Shown here: piece by piece, positions 45,086 through 57,571 of the stretch
Numbering within the stretch: position 1 is the stretch's first letter
Layout: each line of letters starts with the position of its first letter
From: Blakeslea trispora
Lineage: Eukaryota; Mucoromycota; Mucoromycetes; Mucorales; Choanephoraceae
Assembly (NCBI GenBank): GCA_025331445.1
Contig: JAIWNE010000092.1
Span: 1-64,000, forward strand
Direction of reading: 5' to 3'
Length of the DNA: 64,000 nucleotides
The notes under the pieces: generated by a model
The model's input: the letters and a program-made list of their open reading frames with translations, nothing else
What the model was told of the DNA's origin: nothing
Database searches by the model: none
Program-made: the position numbers and the translations under genes

Positions 45086-45963
45086 TCAAATATTCATTGA
45101 TCCAGAAGGGACGAAGAGATCAGATGGAAACGGAATATCATCGTTCATAAACTCAACAAAGTTATTCAAACTTTCAGAGAGAAGATCAGTTCGAATAATC
45201 TTTGGGTTGGCACCCTTCTCTACCACCTTACGCTTGGAAGACTTGATCTTGGTCTGCCTTTTCTCCTTTTTTTCGTTGGAGACAACGGGATTGCAATCAT
45301 TGGCGATGAGTTCTTCGTCAACTATGTAGTTTATAACGTGAGTGTAGGCTTTTTTATATCAACAGAAAAAGCAAACTACTTACCAAGGTCTTCATACAAG
45401 TCCTCCAAATGATCGGCAAATGCCTTCTTGATGGAGTTGTTGGAGGCAACATAGTTTTTGTTGTCCCAGTTCTCCCAGGTGTACTTGAACAAAAGAAACT
45501 TTAATTTCTTATATTTACGCTCAGAAGGGGCAACAGTTCCATCAATAGGAATGACTCCTAAAGGCATGGCAGCCCCAAAATCGTTCCATCAAAGTTGAGC
45601 TCGCGAATTGGCGAGACACTCTCAACACTTACACGGGTACTTGCTTGAGGTCTGGTTGAATCATCAAACATGTATGCCGAAACATTCAAAGATCCTATTG
45701 TGTCAAACTTGTCAATCTACAAATACTTTTTTACCTACGGAGATCTCTAAAAATAAATTACCAATGATTCTGTGGGTGAAACCTTTTCTGAAGAATCTCA
45801 GAAGATAGAACATCATGGGAAAATTGTTATTATTGATCATGAAGTTGATCTTCAGACTAGAGTCAGAACCTTTTGCTTCCAAGGTAATGCTTTGTGCACT
45901 AACTACACGAATGATAGCGTTTTCAGAGAAAGCAACAGCACGATCACAAATAGCGGTAACCAT
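45086..45963 (-). pseudogene. Helitron accessory gene B, copy 2 (broken)
   Basis: Starts MVTAICDRAVAFSENAIIRV at 45963 and ends at 45086. It has one extra A in an A-run near 45730 and one missing base near 45575 compared with copy 1. The later block is open where copy 1 has a stop (GTVAPSERKYKKLKF at about 45510-45550). Comparing the two copies shows a single conserved gene with one intron. Function is unknown. Confidence 0.55.
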
Positions 45964-47134
45964 TTTTTAAATAAAAGAAAATTATAAAGGATTCATCTCA
46001 CTACTTTTTCCCCTGGTTTTAAAGTAATCTAGCAGCTTCAGAATAGGTGATACAAGACATCTGCATAAACAAGATGCTCTTGTAATACCACAATTTAAAA
46101 ACCTAAAATGTACCACGCATGAATTCTTGAGTGCTTCATTCTCACGTATTAAGATCTTTTTATTATTAAGTTTTGAGTAGTTTACTATCATGTGCGACAC
46201 TTCATTAGATAGGATACTCTATACCATTTTGTGTTCTGAGCTACATTGCAATGCAAAAAAAAATCGTGTAGTTCACTTTGTATCCTTAGCTCCATTACAA
46301 TACAAAAAACATGAGGTCGTCTACTTTTCATTCATAGCTGCATCTCAAATATAAAGAAAGTATTAAATAGCCTACTGCAAGAATTAACAGACAAAATAGG
46401 CGTCTAAAATGTGCATTAGATAATAGAAGCGTAATTCTCGTTAAACTTAGGGAAAAACTCCAAATCAAACAGAGTTTGACCTTATCTAAGTCGCTATTTG
46501 ACTTGAGGTATACCAAATGTCAAAGTGTCAGGCTGACTAAAAAGAAATCATCAATCATGCCTCAAAAGGGTTCCACGATCAAATCTTGTAAGTGTTTCTT
46601 TTGTTATAGTGCCAACGATTTAAAGTTTGATGGTATATAAGAAAAAAAATGTCTCAATGACCAGATTGGTTGGCAGACCTGAGTTACACACATTGATATC
46701 CGCGCACAAGCACAAATTGCGATACACGTGTGTAACCTCATCTGTAAATTTCATTATCTATTATCATTGTAGACTCTTCATGTCAATCTTACTAGAGCTT
46801 TAGTTCTTCAAGACTAAGCTGAAACCATTGTTATTGAAAATATTTTTCAAGTACAACTGTGTACAATAGTTAGCATAAAATGGAAAGTCTTTTTGCTTCT
46901 TAAATATGTGTATTGACTAATAATCGAATTGTTTGTATATATTTTAAAAGCAGAGGATTGAATATATCAAAAACTATTTAGTTGATAAACACGGATTTAA
47001 CCAGATATTAGAAAAGCTGTACTACGAATTATTCTAATTGATAAATAACATTCACTTAGGACTTAAACGGAAGAACATTCCAAAACTGTAAACCTACGCA
47101 CATTTAAATCTTAGGAAGATATTCCACTTTCCAG

Positions 47135-48276
47135 TTAGTCATCAAGACTGAAAACATAGTTTTCCAGTGACCCATATGCTGCTCTTGTTTTGGCCTTGCC
47201 TTTTCCTTTGCCGTTGATGTCCGAGTTGTTTTCGTCATTCTCTCTTGGCACGTTAGATGCTTTCTCTTTTCCTTTACCTTTTCTGTTGACTTTTGTTGAG
47301 CGTTTTCTTCTTTTGTCCTACAAAGATAAAGCAATCAAATATCAAAGATTAATCTAGACGAAATTGCACAGAAAAAGCTTAAATTTACATTTTCCCTTTC
47401 ATCTTCTAAATCTTTGATGCTTGATGATCCTCTCTTTGAAGAAGATCTGCTGAGAAACGAGCTAATCGAAGCTTCTTCATCTTATCAGTATTATTTTAGC
47501 ATAAATGAAAGAAATGGATACTAGTTAGTATTGGCACTTAACTTTTTTCTTACAAAGACTTACTGGGAAGGTTATTATTCGCAAAAGTATTTATATTCTC
47601 TGATGTTGATGATTTAAAGTAAGAAGAAATTTTGATTTCTCTACGAGAGTCAGCGATATGTCTATCCAAGGTTTGTTGAGAATTTCCTTCTGATTGAAGC
47701 ATTGGAGAGACACTTCTAAGGTGTGAAAAACTAGGCCCTTCACCGAAACTTTCTTGGGTATCTGACATAGATGATGCGCTAACAGACGAACAGTCACCTT
47801 GAATCGAAATGCCTTTCAAAGCACTAGCTATACTGATTCGATCTGTTACTATACTCGAATTGCTATTGTCCTCAATTTCTTGAGCTTCAGGCTCATAAAG
47901 AAACCGAAGCTCTTCTGCTAGTGATTCGTTGTCAGAGCCAATGTATAGACCACTTTTAGAGACACTGCTTAACTCCTGTAACCTAGGCGAGCTTCTGGTA
48001 GAAATAGCAGCTTCAGTGTCGGACATATCTGCATATTGCGGATAATCTCTCTGGTTATCTTCGAATACAGAATTTTCTTCTTCAGTGGATTCATCTGATG
48101 TTATTTCATCATCATCAGCATGCAATTGCTGCTCATCATTTTGAAGACTTGTTAAGAGAGTAAATCTTACGCTGAACAAGCCTCGTATAGTAAAATGTAG
48201 ACTTTATCATTGTCCTCATTACAAGTGACAGCTTGCGGAAAGCACATTCCAAAAAAAGTAGAAACAATAGACTGCA
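47135..48276 (-). pseudogene. Helitron accessory gene A, copy 2 (internally deleted)
   Basis: Begins at the ATG matching copy 1 position 550. It lacks the segment equivalent to about 690-1130, with the join at GTCTTCAAAATGATGAGC. The deletion leaves an open block of about 209 codons (47550-48179), rich in Asp, Glu and Ser. The Lys-rich last exon (to the stop at 47135-47137) is preserved. Function is unknown. Confidence 0.5.
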
Positions 48277-48797
48277 TTTTTGTATTTTCAACTGATGTAT
48301 TTATATAGACTTTAGTTTTCACTATTAGTTAAACAAAAAGTGGAAAAGAATTTGCTGTTGCATATTTATATGAAGAACAAACTGTGTATCACACACTTGT
48401 GAAACCATTGTTTGTAAGGTAATTAAATAAGGATAAGACCATAAAAGGATATGGCTTTGGGAGTAATGCTTGCAAACGATTTTAGTGTATGTTCTAAGCT
48501 TGTATAAGAATGAAACATTTCTCTTTTGAATCGATTGATATTTGGACACGAAAAGCACAATGCTTACCCCTTTTAATTTTATAGAGCATAGTAAAGCATA
48601 GTCTGTAATAATGTGATAGACTTGTTCCTCTTCTTCACTCAAAAAAAGTTTAAAGATTCATTTTGCTAATTCAATATACCATAAAACTCACTTTTTTAAT
48701 AAGAAGCAAAACAGCCTTTAAAGAGTGTCATATCAGCAGGACATGTAAATGTTGCAACTTAAAGCGGTCTATATTAGGTCTATAAAAGTTTTTTTCT

Positions 48798-50880
48798 CAT
48801 TCTCATTTTATATATGACTACAATAATGAGTATACCAATAGTATCAGCAAAAAAAAACAGAGGCTTGGAATATGACATAGGCTTTAGTGATCATGATATG
48901 TGTTGTATTTGTACAGTGTAGATTAATTGATTAATTTTGTACATCCAAAATTGACTCCAATTCAACTTTGACTTATTCTTTTCAAAATTCAGATTGGACG
49001 AGCTTTTATTTGAAATCATCACTGACATCGTATAAATTGCTTACCAGTTACGGAACCTCAAGTACAGTCAGCTAACTGTTCTGTTTGAGTTATCTGTTTT
49101 AATATAACTTCTACCGTTCATCTCTGATCCAATTTATAATCACTGACAATAGACTTTATGCTTCACAAAAAGATGTACGCAATTGGTCAAAATACTATTT
49201 GTATGAGAAATTCAAGCAATACATCAATTCGAATATATAAAGTATTGTCTTTTATCTAGTTAATTCCCTTAACGTATTTTATTTTAATTGTATTGCATTT
49301 GATATCATCTAAATTATCAAAGAAGAGAGAATCAAACAGCTTGTTAGTGCGCTGTGTTTATTGTTCTTGCTTTATAAACTATAAAGTAAAACATTCACAT
49401 ACAACTAGCTTTTGAATCACTGTTCTAGTACCCTGTTAGTAAAGAATTACGCTGCTTTTTATATCAATAAAAGACTTACAGTCGATGAATATATAGCAGT
49501 TTTTCTTCTTACGATTTTTGATAAGTCAAACGACTGCTTAGACGCTTCTGCTCTACATATTGAACTTGTCAGCAAACAAAAGAAGTAAATGAATTCAGTA
49601 TAGAAAACAAGAGCAATCGAGAAAATTATCAGGGTAGCAAACAAGCTTGAAAATGATTTTTAATTACTTTTCTTGAACAATTTTTGGCAGCGTCTAATTA
49701 AATTGTAGAAGGAAAAAAATATGATGCGAAATATTAACAACATACTGGCTATTAGCCCTCTGCTAGAAATTCGAGACTTTAACATTATTCATCTCCCAAC
49801 AAAAAAATTAGACTTGGCAATAAGAGTGTCATTACTTTATCTTTATTTCAACAGCATCATGATTTATTAAACATTTTTTCTTGGTCAATTTACTTTGTCT
49901 GCACAACATCTTAATAAGTTTAAAAAACTCTTTTTAATATCTAATGCCAGCTAGTTTTGCTTGAACTTGTAAGAAAAACAGTTAAATACGAGTGCATTTA
50001 AATCACGCATTGACTGTGAATTTTTTGTAAGAGTAAAACAGTTTTCAAGTAGAGAAAGACTATGGTGTTTGCCTAAAATTCTTATTAAAGGATCTCTTTA
50101 CTCGTATACTCACTTTCTCACAATGAGCCGACATTGCGAATTACTCATCCGATATCATGACTTGTGTACTTCACGCTGCTGTGTATAGATGTATTGCAAG
50201 ATAAAATGTGAATCTCTTTACTTCATTTTTGCTCTAAATACAATGGCCAGAAGACTAACCCATTTATCATGAGAATGGCTTACTTCAAAGAAGTATTGAA
50301 TATTTTTCGGGAATGGGGGGGACCCCCAACCCCCCTTTTTTCTTTTTCTTTTTCTTTTACATCAGATGAGGAAAATTACCATACACCGCTTTTGATTTTC
50401 TCATCAAAGCATCCCTAGTTTTACCTGAATTATGACTTTACACTTAATAACATATAAAGATATTTCTAGAACAAAAAAAAAGAGACTCAAACAGAGGGAC
50501 TTACACATAGATTTTTTTCTTTTTTGCAAAAGCAAATGAAGAAACAATCAGATCTTTTATCTGGATTGAGCAATTTCACTGTTTGAAAATTTCAACATGT
50601 CTAACATTAATAAACTGAATATTATTTATCGAGGACCAGTTAAATTTTACATCTTAAGGAGTTTATAAGGTATTCATAAAAACGATTGATAGAAATATAA
50701 AATCTGATCACTTTAGCTATTCTACAATGAACGCATATGATTTTTATTTTCATTTGAAAGATTTACTCGACATATATGGAAGGTATACAACGTCCATATT
50801 TGTCGAGTAAACTTAAAGGTGGTACTAAAACACCAAAAAAGGCGATTTTTTTAGCCCTAACTTTCCACACAACTTATTAA
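48798..50880. other. AT-rich spacer, no gene seen
   Basis: About 2 kb after Helitron copy 2. It has no ORF with a recognisable motif; 49459-49644 (minus) is merely hydrophobic. A G7-A-C5-AA-C6 tract lies at 50315-50335. A strong inverted repeat at 50762-50811 is listed separately. Confidence 0.6.
50762..50811. repeat. 19-bp inverted repeat (hairpin)
   Basis: Arms 50762-50780 (TTTACTCGACATATATGGA) and 50793-50811 match at 18 of 19 positions around a 12-nt loop. It lies about 70 bp before a pol fragment. It may be a terminator-like hairpin, a transposon end or a small palindrome. Confidence 0.8.
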
Positions 50881-51075
50881 ATGTTAATGAAAGAATACAA
50901 TGACGTAATCGCAAGAAATCCCAACAAACCATCAGTCACTCATTTAGTTGAGTTCACCATCGACACCAGGGACAACTCACCAGTTTTTGCGAATTCTAGA
51001 GTGCATCTATTTTATATTCAGAATTTTTTGAAAAACGGACATTTTCGAGAATTACAAACTCCGAATCCAAAATAA
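50881..51075 (+). pseudogene. LTR-retrotransposon pol fragment
   Basis: A short open block reads EYNDVIARNPNKPSVTHLVE and then FTIDTRDNSPVFANSRV. This resembles the linker just before reverse transcriptase in Ty3/gypsy Pol, where an E-F-x-I-D-T-x-D pattern precedes the RT. There is an in-frame stop just upstream, and the block ends after 64 codons. It is a relic, possibly of the element whose Gag-protease lies at 38908-40311. Confidence 0.45.
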
Positions 51076-51100
51076 TTAGTTTAAAAGTCAGAAATAGTTT

Positions 51101-53258
51101 TTATTGGTTCATTCTGAGCTTTCGGTGAGACTTGTGGAGCTTGGAGAATTGCTCCACAAGAGCAAAGGCCTCTTGAACATTGTTGCCTTGGGCGTAGGCA
51201 TTAATGTAGGAGAAGCTCTTGTTGTAGTATCTCCTGATTGTCAGGGGAGCTTCTCCTACTGGGCAGACACTGTCCAAGAAACGATCAATGTTGCCATTGA
51301 GACCCTCAAATGAATAGTCGCATTCTTGGCGAGCTTCTCTTTTGGCTGCACCCCAGTACCGTTCAATCCAATTACATTCACAATGGTACTTGGGGTACAG
51401 CTCGAAAATGAATCCATTGGCTTCTATCACCTCTGCAAGAATGGACTTTTGATTAGCAAAGTCCGGTTGCTGTTCCAAGAGGTGAACAGCGCAACACCTT
51501 TCAGTAACGTTAGCCACGTTGTTGCAGTATCGTGGCATGCTTTGCTGCTCCTTGACATCCTTGTAAAGCTTCCTTTGACTCAGGATGCCTTTGATGCCAA
51601 TGAAGAACTTCTTTGGCTTTTTATTTTGGTTAATTGAGATATTAGTTTGTAGTCTGTAAATGAAAACATGCACTACTTAATGAATGTATTTTTCTTACTG
51701 GATGCACCTTCGAATGGATGATACGGTATGCAGCTGCCTTTTCTTGCATACTTTTTTTGGAAAAGTACATCTTTTGTTGTTCGGCATAGTTGTACTCTCT
51801 CAAGACATAAAAGTTTTTGTCTCGGAACAATGCCTGGGCAGACTCTTCATCCTTGATCTCAATGGCATTCATGTTCATTTTTTTTGCCACCAATGCATCA
51901 GGAGCAAATGCATTGTGGTTGCTGCTTTGATCCAACAAGAACACAGCAATTGAGTCAGGATGAAGAGCCTTAAACAGAGGGATGACTTCATTTTCCAACT
52001 GCTCTCTCATATGTTGACTAGTCCAATACCCTTGGTATTGGACTCCAGGATAGAACTTCTTTCTGGAAGTCAATTCCTTACCGTCAACAATGCTTCTCAT
52101 GGTGCCATGACAAGGGCATTGGAATTCAGAGATCATAATAGATCTTCCCTGTGATTTTGGAAGGCAATAGCTTTCCGTGTCCTCAACCCAAGAATATTTC
52201 TGGTAATCATTAGCATAGAATGTGCTTTCATCATGAGTGACAAACACATGCTGCTTCATGCCTTGAGGCAGTTGAGGCTTGTTGATGATACTAACATCAA
52301 ACTCGCCATAGGACTCGGAAAGCTTAGAATACTCCTGCATTCTTTTAGCCCAGGCATCTCTGTACGAGACAACATCCTCACGTTCGTGTCCGTCGAAATA
52401 AACGACTTTGCCTGTAGTTTACAATATTATTAATTGTGTATATATAAATGATGTGGCACTAATCAGTATTTAACTATTTACCCAGTCGCTTGAAGGCAAA
52501 GCCCCAAGAGATCAATTTTCTTCTGACTGACTCAGCAGACAGTTGAGAGACTGCTGAGCCATCAACCAAGCGTTCTTCTGACAAGGTGTCATCTCCTACA
52601 GCTTGAGGAAGGATTTCCTCACGAAGGTGCTTGACGAGGGCAGGAATGCTTCTCTTTGCCTTTGGCTGGCTTCGGAACCATTCAACAGCCTTCATCTTGA
52701 TGTCATTGTCATCAAGCACTGACACTCTCTTTGAGTGCTTTCCATGAGCACCCAAAGAAATACTGCCTGTTGACAAGTACTCCTTTGCGTACTCACGGAT
52801 TACCTCAGCCCGGTATTCCGTTGCCTTCTCCTTGTATACGAGCTTGGCTGCAGCTCTGGAAGATTGCATCTTCCGCCAATTACCCTCGCCAGACATTATT
52901 CTAAAGTAATGATATACACTATCATACTTAGCCATCTCAGCAACACCAAGCTTTTGTTGTGCTGACTGAGCATTAACAACAGGGGCAGCAAAAGCGGCCA
53001 GCTTCTTCAAAGCTTCAGAAACTTGAGCTCGAAATTCGGCTCTGCTGTCAACTGGTGCCTGAATTGGTTCTCTGCTGGCCGGTTTAAAAAAGGAGTCAAT
53101 TCTAGCAGAGCCAGATGCCATCTCCCTGTTTTTTTGACGCATTCTGCGTACATGGCGACTGCTGTGAGCTCCAGAATGACTGTAACGCTCTGTCGAAACA
53201 TCAGCATTTTCGTTCCATCTTAAGCTGATTACTGCAGTGGTAGATGGAGTGTTCTCTA
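51101..53258 (-). pseudogene. DDE transposase (IS630/Tc1-related fungal type), 5' end missing
   Basis: The frame is open back to 53258, next to the Merlin border, with no ATG before the internal MRQKNREM, so the start is probably lost. Exon 1 ends at 52482, intron 52412-52481. Exon 2 has YFDGHEREDVV, then HDESTFYANDYQKYSW with the first Asp near 52215, then FLLDQSSNHNAFAP with the second near 51925. A 45-nt intron (51654-51698) follows, but the phase across it fails, so a small defect or another acceptor is involved. The last exon has YPKYHCECNWIERYWGAAKR with the Glu near 51360 and ends at 51101. I know this architecture from many fungal genomes as a DDE endonuclease. I cannot place it in a named subfamily. 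Confidence 0.75.
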
Positions 53259-53577
53259 CAGGTTAAAAGGGGGCCTGTGCACACTGGGCCCAAATTTGTG
53301 ATATGTTGTAGCCGGAGCTTCAAAACCTATATTCTGAAAGTTTCCGAATATGGTAATCAATATTGACGGAGTTCTGACCATTTAAAAATTTTAAACGGGG
53401 GGATATAATAACATTTGTTAAACATAAAATTTTGCTTGTCTTAGTGTAGTGATATACTCCACAACTTGAAAACGTTAGGTTGCCAGTTCAATACACGGTG
53501 ATTACAAGTTAAGTATATACTGATTTTTAGGCAAAAGTAACAATTTATTTTGAAATATAAGAAAAAAGGGAATTTTA

Positions 53578-55360
53578 TTACAACAAATTTTGTTCTGCTA
53601 TTCTGCGGCTTCTTCTAAGCGCCACAAAAGGTACAACTAGTTCGTCTGACTCTTGAACCTCTTCTGTCTCAAGATTCAAGGGAAGTTCCTCCTCGAACGA
53701 GTCGTCTTCTTCTGAATCGGATTCTTCGTCCAAGTTGTCCACCTCGTTGAGAATGGGAGGCTGCAAATCTGACCTATTGAACTGGACTTCTCTCAATGAC
53801 TTTAGAAGGCCAGCATAAATATTTGAAGCATATTTGCGCCTCCACATAAACTCTGCCAAGATCCAAGGGGTGTTCTTTCTGGTTCTTTTACGTGGAAAGA
53901 CCCTTATCTTGATGGCGTTTCAAGTTCCTATGGTAATAAGTTAGTAAGATGGTCCTAAGTTAAATTAAAATTCATACCTTCAATAGTGTTTGTATGTACA
54001 CCATCCTCAGAGATGAAGCCTTCGCTGTGATTTACTGAGCGGTGAACCATATGACGCCAATCATTGATGAAATTGTAACCGCGCCAAAAGTCAGTATGGA
54101 TTGTTGATCCTTGGTTTACATTTGTTTCTATGACTGCTCTAAGAGTGGTAGCATCTCGACGCGGAACAGTCATTAGAAATACTCTTCTCTCTTGTGTTCT
54201 CTCAACACCTCCAACAACCCAAACGCCTTCGACACGATGGCCCCGATGATACTTTCGCTTGCCAAACTTTGATTCATCTATCTCTACAATAATAGAGTTG
54301 CCATCTCTATCATAACCGCCTAAAAGAATAAAAAGTATCAAAAAAGAGTTGCTACAAAGATAAAAATACTTACCAATCTTATCGGGATGGTTGAAACGCC
54401 ATCTTTCGGTCAAAGGAACTGTTGATAAATCTACTTGATCGATATCAAGCTGAGGCTCTACTTGATTTACTAACAAAAAGTCTTGCTGCATGACTTGAAG
54501 CATGTACCTAATGGTAAGACGAATAGTCTCGGGATCAAATCCGGTCAACAAAGAGATGGCTTGTCGGGGAACGTTATACACAAGCCAGAGCAAGATGATT
54601 CGCCACTGATGTTGCACTGGAATATTTCTACCATAGAATACCGTTTGGTGAAGGGCTGAGCGTGAAGACTTGTTACACTTGCAACTGTTCTTATGGCAAC
54701 GCCAAACCCAACCGTAACGCTGGTTCCAGACAAACTTCATGCGTTGGGGCTCGCTTACTAATACATCATCAACAACATCCCCGTTATCATCTTCCCTACG
54801 GCCACCGTGACAATAAACTAGATCACTAAAGTTGTAAATAATGCGGTGACGAACAAAAAATCTACTCAAAAGTTAGAACTATGTAGTTGTAATGTTAAAT
54901 AAACTTACTCAACCATATCAGTTTCGGTTTGCAAGTCACGCACAAGATCCTCATAGGGCAATGGTTTGATAATAGGGTGTCTTGCAAATGCAATCACTTC
55001 AGGAAGCTCCTCAACAGGCAAGGGAACAGGAATTTCTCGTCCAGATAGGGTGACGTTGGGCTCTTCTTCTAACTGATCTTCGCTTAAGGCGTCATCGAGC
55101 TCAACCTCAGACATCTGGGAACCCATTTCATGTTGGAAAACAGAACCAGGAGGCGACAAAAAAGAGGAAGGAAGACCACCACGAGTTACTCTAACAGGTC
55201 GACCAAGAGAACGAGCATAAGTTCCAACAGAACCTACGTATTCCGATCCCTCTTCAGTCCAAGCGGCTGATGAAGATGACATAGAAACATCCTCGGAAGA
55301 CGAACTTGAGATAAGATCAATAACCTCGGGACCAGAGACAGAGTTGCGAAAGTAATTCAT
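53578..55360 (-). pseudogene. Merlin transposase (IS1595 type) with one premature stop
   Basis: Four exons join in phase: 55360-54909, 54864-54374, 54319-53978 and 53937-53578. Introns are 44, 54 and 40 nt. The N-terminal 150 residues are acidic and Ser-rich. A Cys/His cluster WRCHKNSCKC near 54690 and a helix-turn-helix follow. The DDE core shows VEIDESKFGKRKYHRG, TIHTDFWRGYNFI and HTNTIEG. The fourth exon would read on through the conserved Trp after IEG, but this codon is TGA (53930-53932), very likely TGG mutated. Without that stop the protein would be about 547 aa. A final acidic region ends in a basic RRSRRIAEQNLL. Confidence 0.85.
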
Positions 55361-55420
55361 TTGAAAAAATAGAATATAATAAGAAAGAGATAAAGAAAAG
55401 AAAAAGAAAAGAAAAAACTC

Positions 55421-55431
55421 TCCTATTTATA
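55421..55431 (-). promoter_or_regulatory. TATA box of the Merlin transposase
   Basis: TATAAATAGGA in gene sense, about 60 bp before the ATG at 55360. Confidence 0.55.
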
Positions 55432-55992
55432 CTATTTTCTGAGAATAAAATTTATAAAAAAGCAGTCCAAAATTTTCTATTGAGCGGTCACATTTCAAGT
55501 AATTAGTGATCAATGTGACTTTTAATTGATGACTCATAGAAATTTTTTGTGACATAATAAAAGTAGAATACGTCAGTAAGCCGTTGACGTCAACTGTGTA
55601 GACGTCATCATCGAATTTAAAGTAATAGGTGATGTCATGTTTGGAAAATTCATAGCAATTTATTATTATTTTTCTTAATTTCTTTAAGCCTTATTGTGTT
55701 TTGACATGTTTGACATTCTTATTCCCGTGTAATTGTTATCCTTTTTTTGTAATTAAAATCATTGTACCCATCAGTTAATTGTTTTTCTTTCTGCATGGCT
55801 TTATTTTTATATTTCATGTTGGAAACCTGATGCTCATCACTTAAACCTTTTAGTCTAATCGGTCCATCATTATCTATTTATTTCCTTCTCCAAGTGAATT
55901 TGATAGCTCTCATTTGACTTATGTGACCAGCTCATGCCCTTCGACAGATGCAAAGGTATTTTTTTTAAAAATCTCAAAATTTTTTTTTGCAA

Positions 55993-56058
55993 AAAGCAAA
56001 AGTCGAACAGGCGACCTTTCGTCTTACGTACTGACGATCTACCAATTATACTACAGAT
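55993..56058 (-). other. tRNA-like sequence (degenerate) inside the Merlin element
   Basis: In minus sense it contains an A box (TAGTATAATTGG) and a B-box-like GTTCGACT about 37 nt later. An anticodon-stem-like CGTC...GACG encloses ACG. The acceptor and T stems do not pair, so it is not a working tRNA. It may be a tRNA relic or a Pol III promoter-like segment. Confidence 0.35.
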
Positions 56059-56244
56059 GTTTTAAATGTTATAAAAATCACAAATTAATTTAACTTAGTT
56101 CAGTCACGTGACTTTTACAAGATGTTGATTATCTCGAGAACTAGACCTTCCTAAAGTGGCAGAGTTGTTTCACAATATTTTTAACACTTATATCTATCAT
56201 TTAAGCACAAAAAATTACCAGTGTGCACAGGCCCCCTAAGATCC

Positions 56245-56795
56245 ATCTTCTACAAGCACATCTTCATCAGAAATACCAGTTGAGGTGACTGATATCACTC
56301 CATCGCCTACAAGACCATCAGCTCAAGATCTGTCTCTGACTCACTCAAGTCCTTTGTTGATCACTAAGCCATCTGCTCCTAGTGTTTCGGACATTGACCC
56401 TCCACCGCCCCAGTCTACTGCCTCCTGTCCTCCTGAATCCTCTGTTGTTGTTCAGAGACGAACAAGAAACCAAGGGGGGGATAATGTCATGGTAACAAAT
56501 AGCGGTTACCGTAGTAACGAAGTAAATTTGGACTTTGCCAACACTGAAGAGATTCCTGTATTCCTACGCAACTGGAACGTAAACAAAAAGCGTAAGTTCA
56601 AGCCCAAGCCTAGTAATTGTAACCCAGCCAAGCGCCAGAGACGTTCCGGACCGGACAGCCATAACCATAGCCATAGTATAAATAGACTGTGATGAGAAGA
56701 TATTAATAACTCTTTATCTTTTAATATCTTTACATCACAGGTAAATTAGTTTATAAATGTTATCATCAATAAAGTTCATCTTTTAATATCTTTAC
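56245..56795 (+). mobile_element. 3' tail of a second gypsy copy
   Basis: From CCATCTTCTACAAG onward it matches the end of pol, polypurine tract and LTR of the element at 19989-26881, with few differences (for example ATGTTATC for ATATTATC, and seven Gs in the PPT). The LTR starts at 56485. It is cut at 56795 by the CACTA element, so the last ~45 bp of the LTR should lie past the window. The extra G fuses pol with the LTR ORF into one frame (to 56692). Confidence 0.9.
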
Positions 56796-57571
56796 CACTA
56801 CACCCAAAAGGACGTCCACTGCTGCCAAATTTAGCGGTGGACGTCGGTTATTTGTACAGCAATTCGGCGTCCGCTGCACAAAAGTGATCGTAGAGTCCCA
56901 CTGCAAGTCCACTGCAGGTCCACTGTTAGTTGGGACCCGACGATCACTGCTGTGGACTGGACAGATGAAATGCTTGCCATGTCCCCAGTGGATCATACAG
57001 GGCGTCCGTCTTATTTACTTTAGCTATGTGATTGGATATCTTTTTTGAAGAATCTTTATTCAATTGGCCATTTTTATAAATATACTCAAAAATTCTTTGT
57101 TTAATTGGCTTTACATTTGCTATTTTATTGAAATTGACATTTCTAATTGGATGATATGGACTTGTTTACACAAATATACTTCTTTACGATTGGACTGTTT
57201 ACAGCAAATATAGAGGATTAGAGGCTTAAAAAAGTGGCTTTTTATTATAGGAAAAAACTTTTTTTGATTGAAAATAATGGCTAGTTTATGGGGGAAATGT
57301 AGGGGGGAATTCGATCAAAAAACCAGGGCAGACGGCAGGCATCAATCAGAGAAAAAAGCCTAGAAATGAACCAGAAACAGGCAAAAACGCTGGCAAAAAT
57401 GGCAGTAAAAAAATGGAATAGATGGCCAGAATACAGGCAGAAACCGCTTGGAATTTAGGCACAAATGTAACGAAAGTACTGCAGAAACGATCAAAAAACC
57501 AGCAATTTCACGGATGGCACAAAAACCAAAAAGCATGCAGAACCGTTAGAAGGAGAAATCGAGCAAAGAAT

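Larger units (their letters stand above)
40312..48797 (-). mobile_element. Helitron copy 2 (inverted relative to copy 1)
   Basis: 8486 bp colinear with copy 1 on the opposite strand, about 28 kb away. It lacks the Crypton and about 450 bp of accessory gene A. It is inserted in or at the edge of the Gag-protease fragment. The right end is where AGAAAAAAAC ceases to match copy 1. As the empty-site allele, it fixes the Crypton borders exactly. It carries its own frameshifts and stops. Confidence 0.85.
53269..56236 (-). mobile_element. Merlin DNA transposon
   Basis: Perfect 19-bp inverted repeats GGGGGCCTGTGCACACTGG lie at 53269-53287 and 56218-56236. Inside is one gene for an IS1595/ISXO2-type transposase, which defines Merlin. 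Flanking 8-mers GGTTAAAA and TAAGATCC do not match, so the expected 8-9 bp duplication is absent. To the right lies the tail of a gypsy element, but to the left lies unrelated transposase DNA, which suggests a rearrangement at this locus. Confidence 0.85.

Noticed and set aside
49459..49644. ORF with a signal-peptide-like start
   Set aside because: Only 61 codons, no continuation, no homologous motif and no promoter evidence.
50315..50335. G7-A-C5-AA-C6 tract as a telomere or quadruplex signal
   Set aside because: A single homopolymer pair, not a tandem telomere repeat; too little to interpret.
55993..56058. A functional tRNA gene in the Merlin element
   Set aside because: Acceptor and T stems do not pair; kept only as a tRNA-like sequence.
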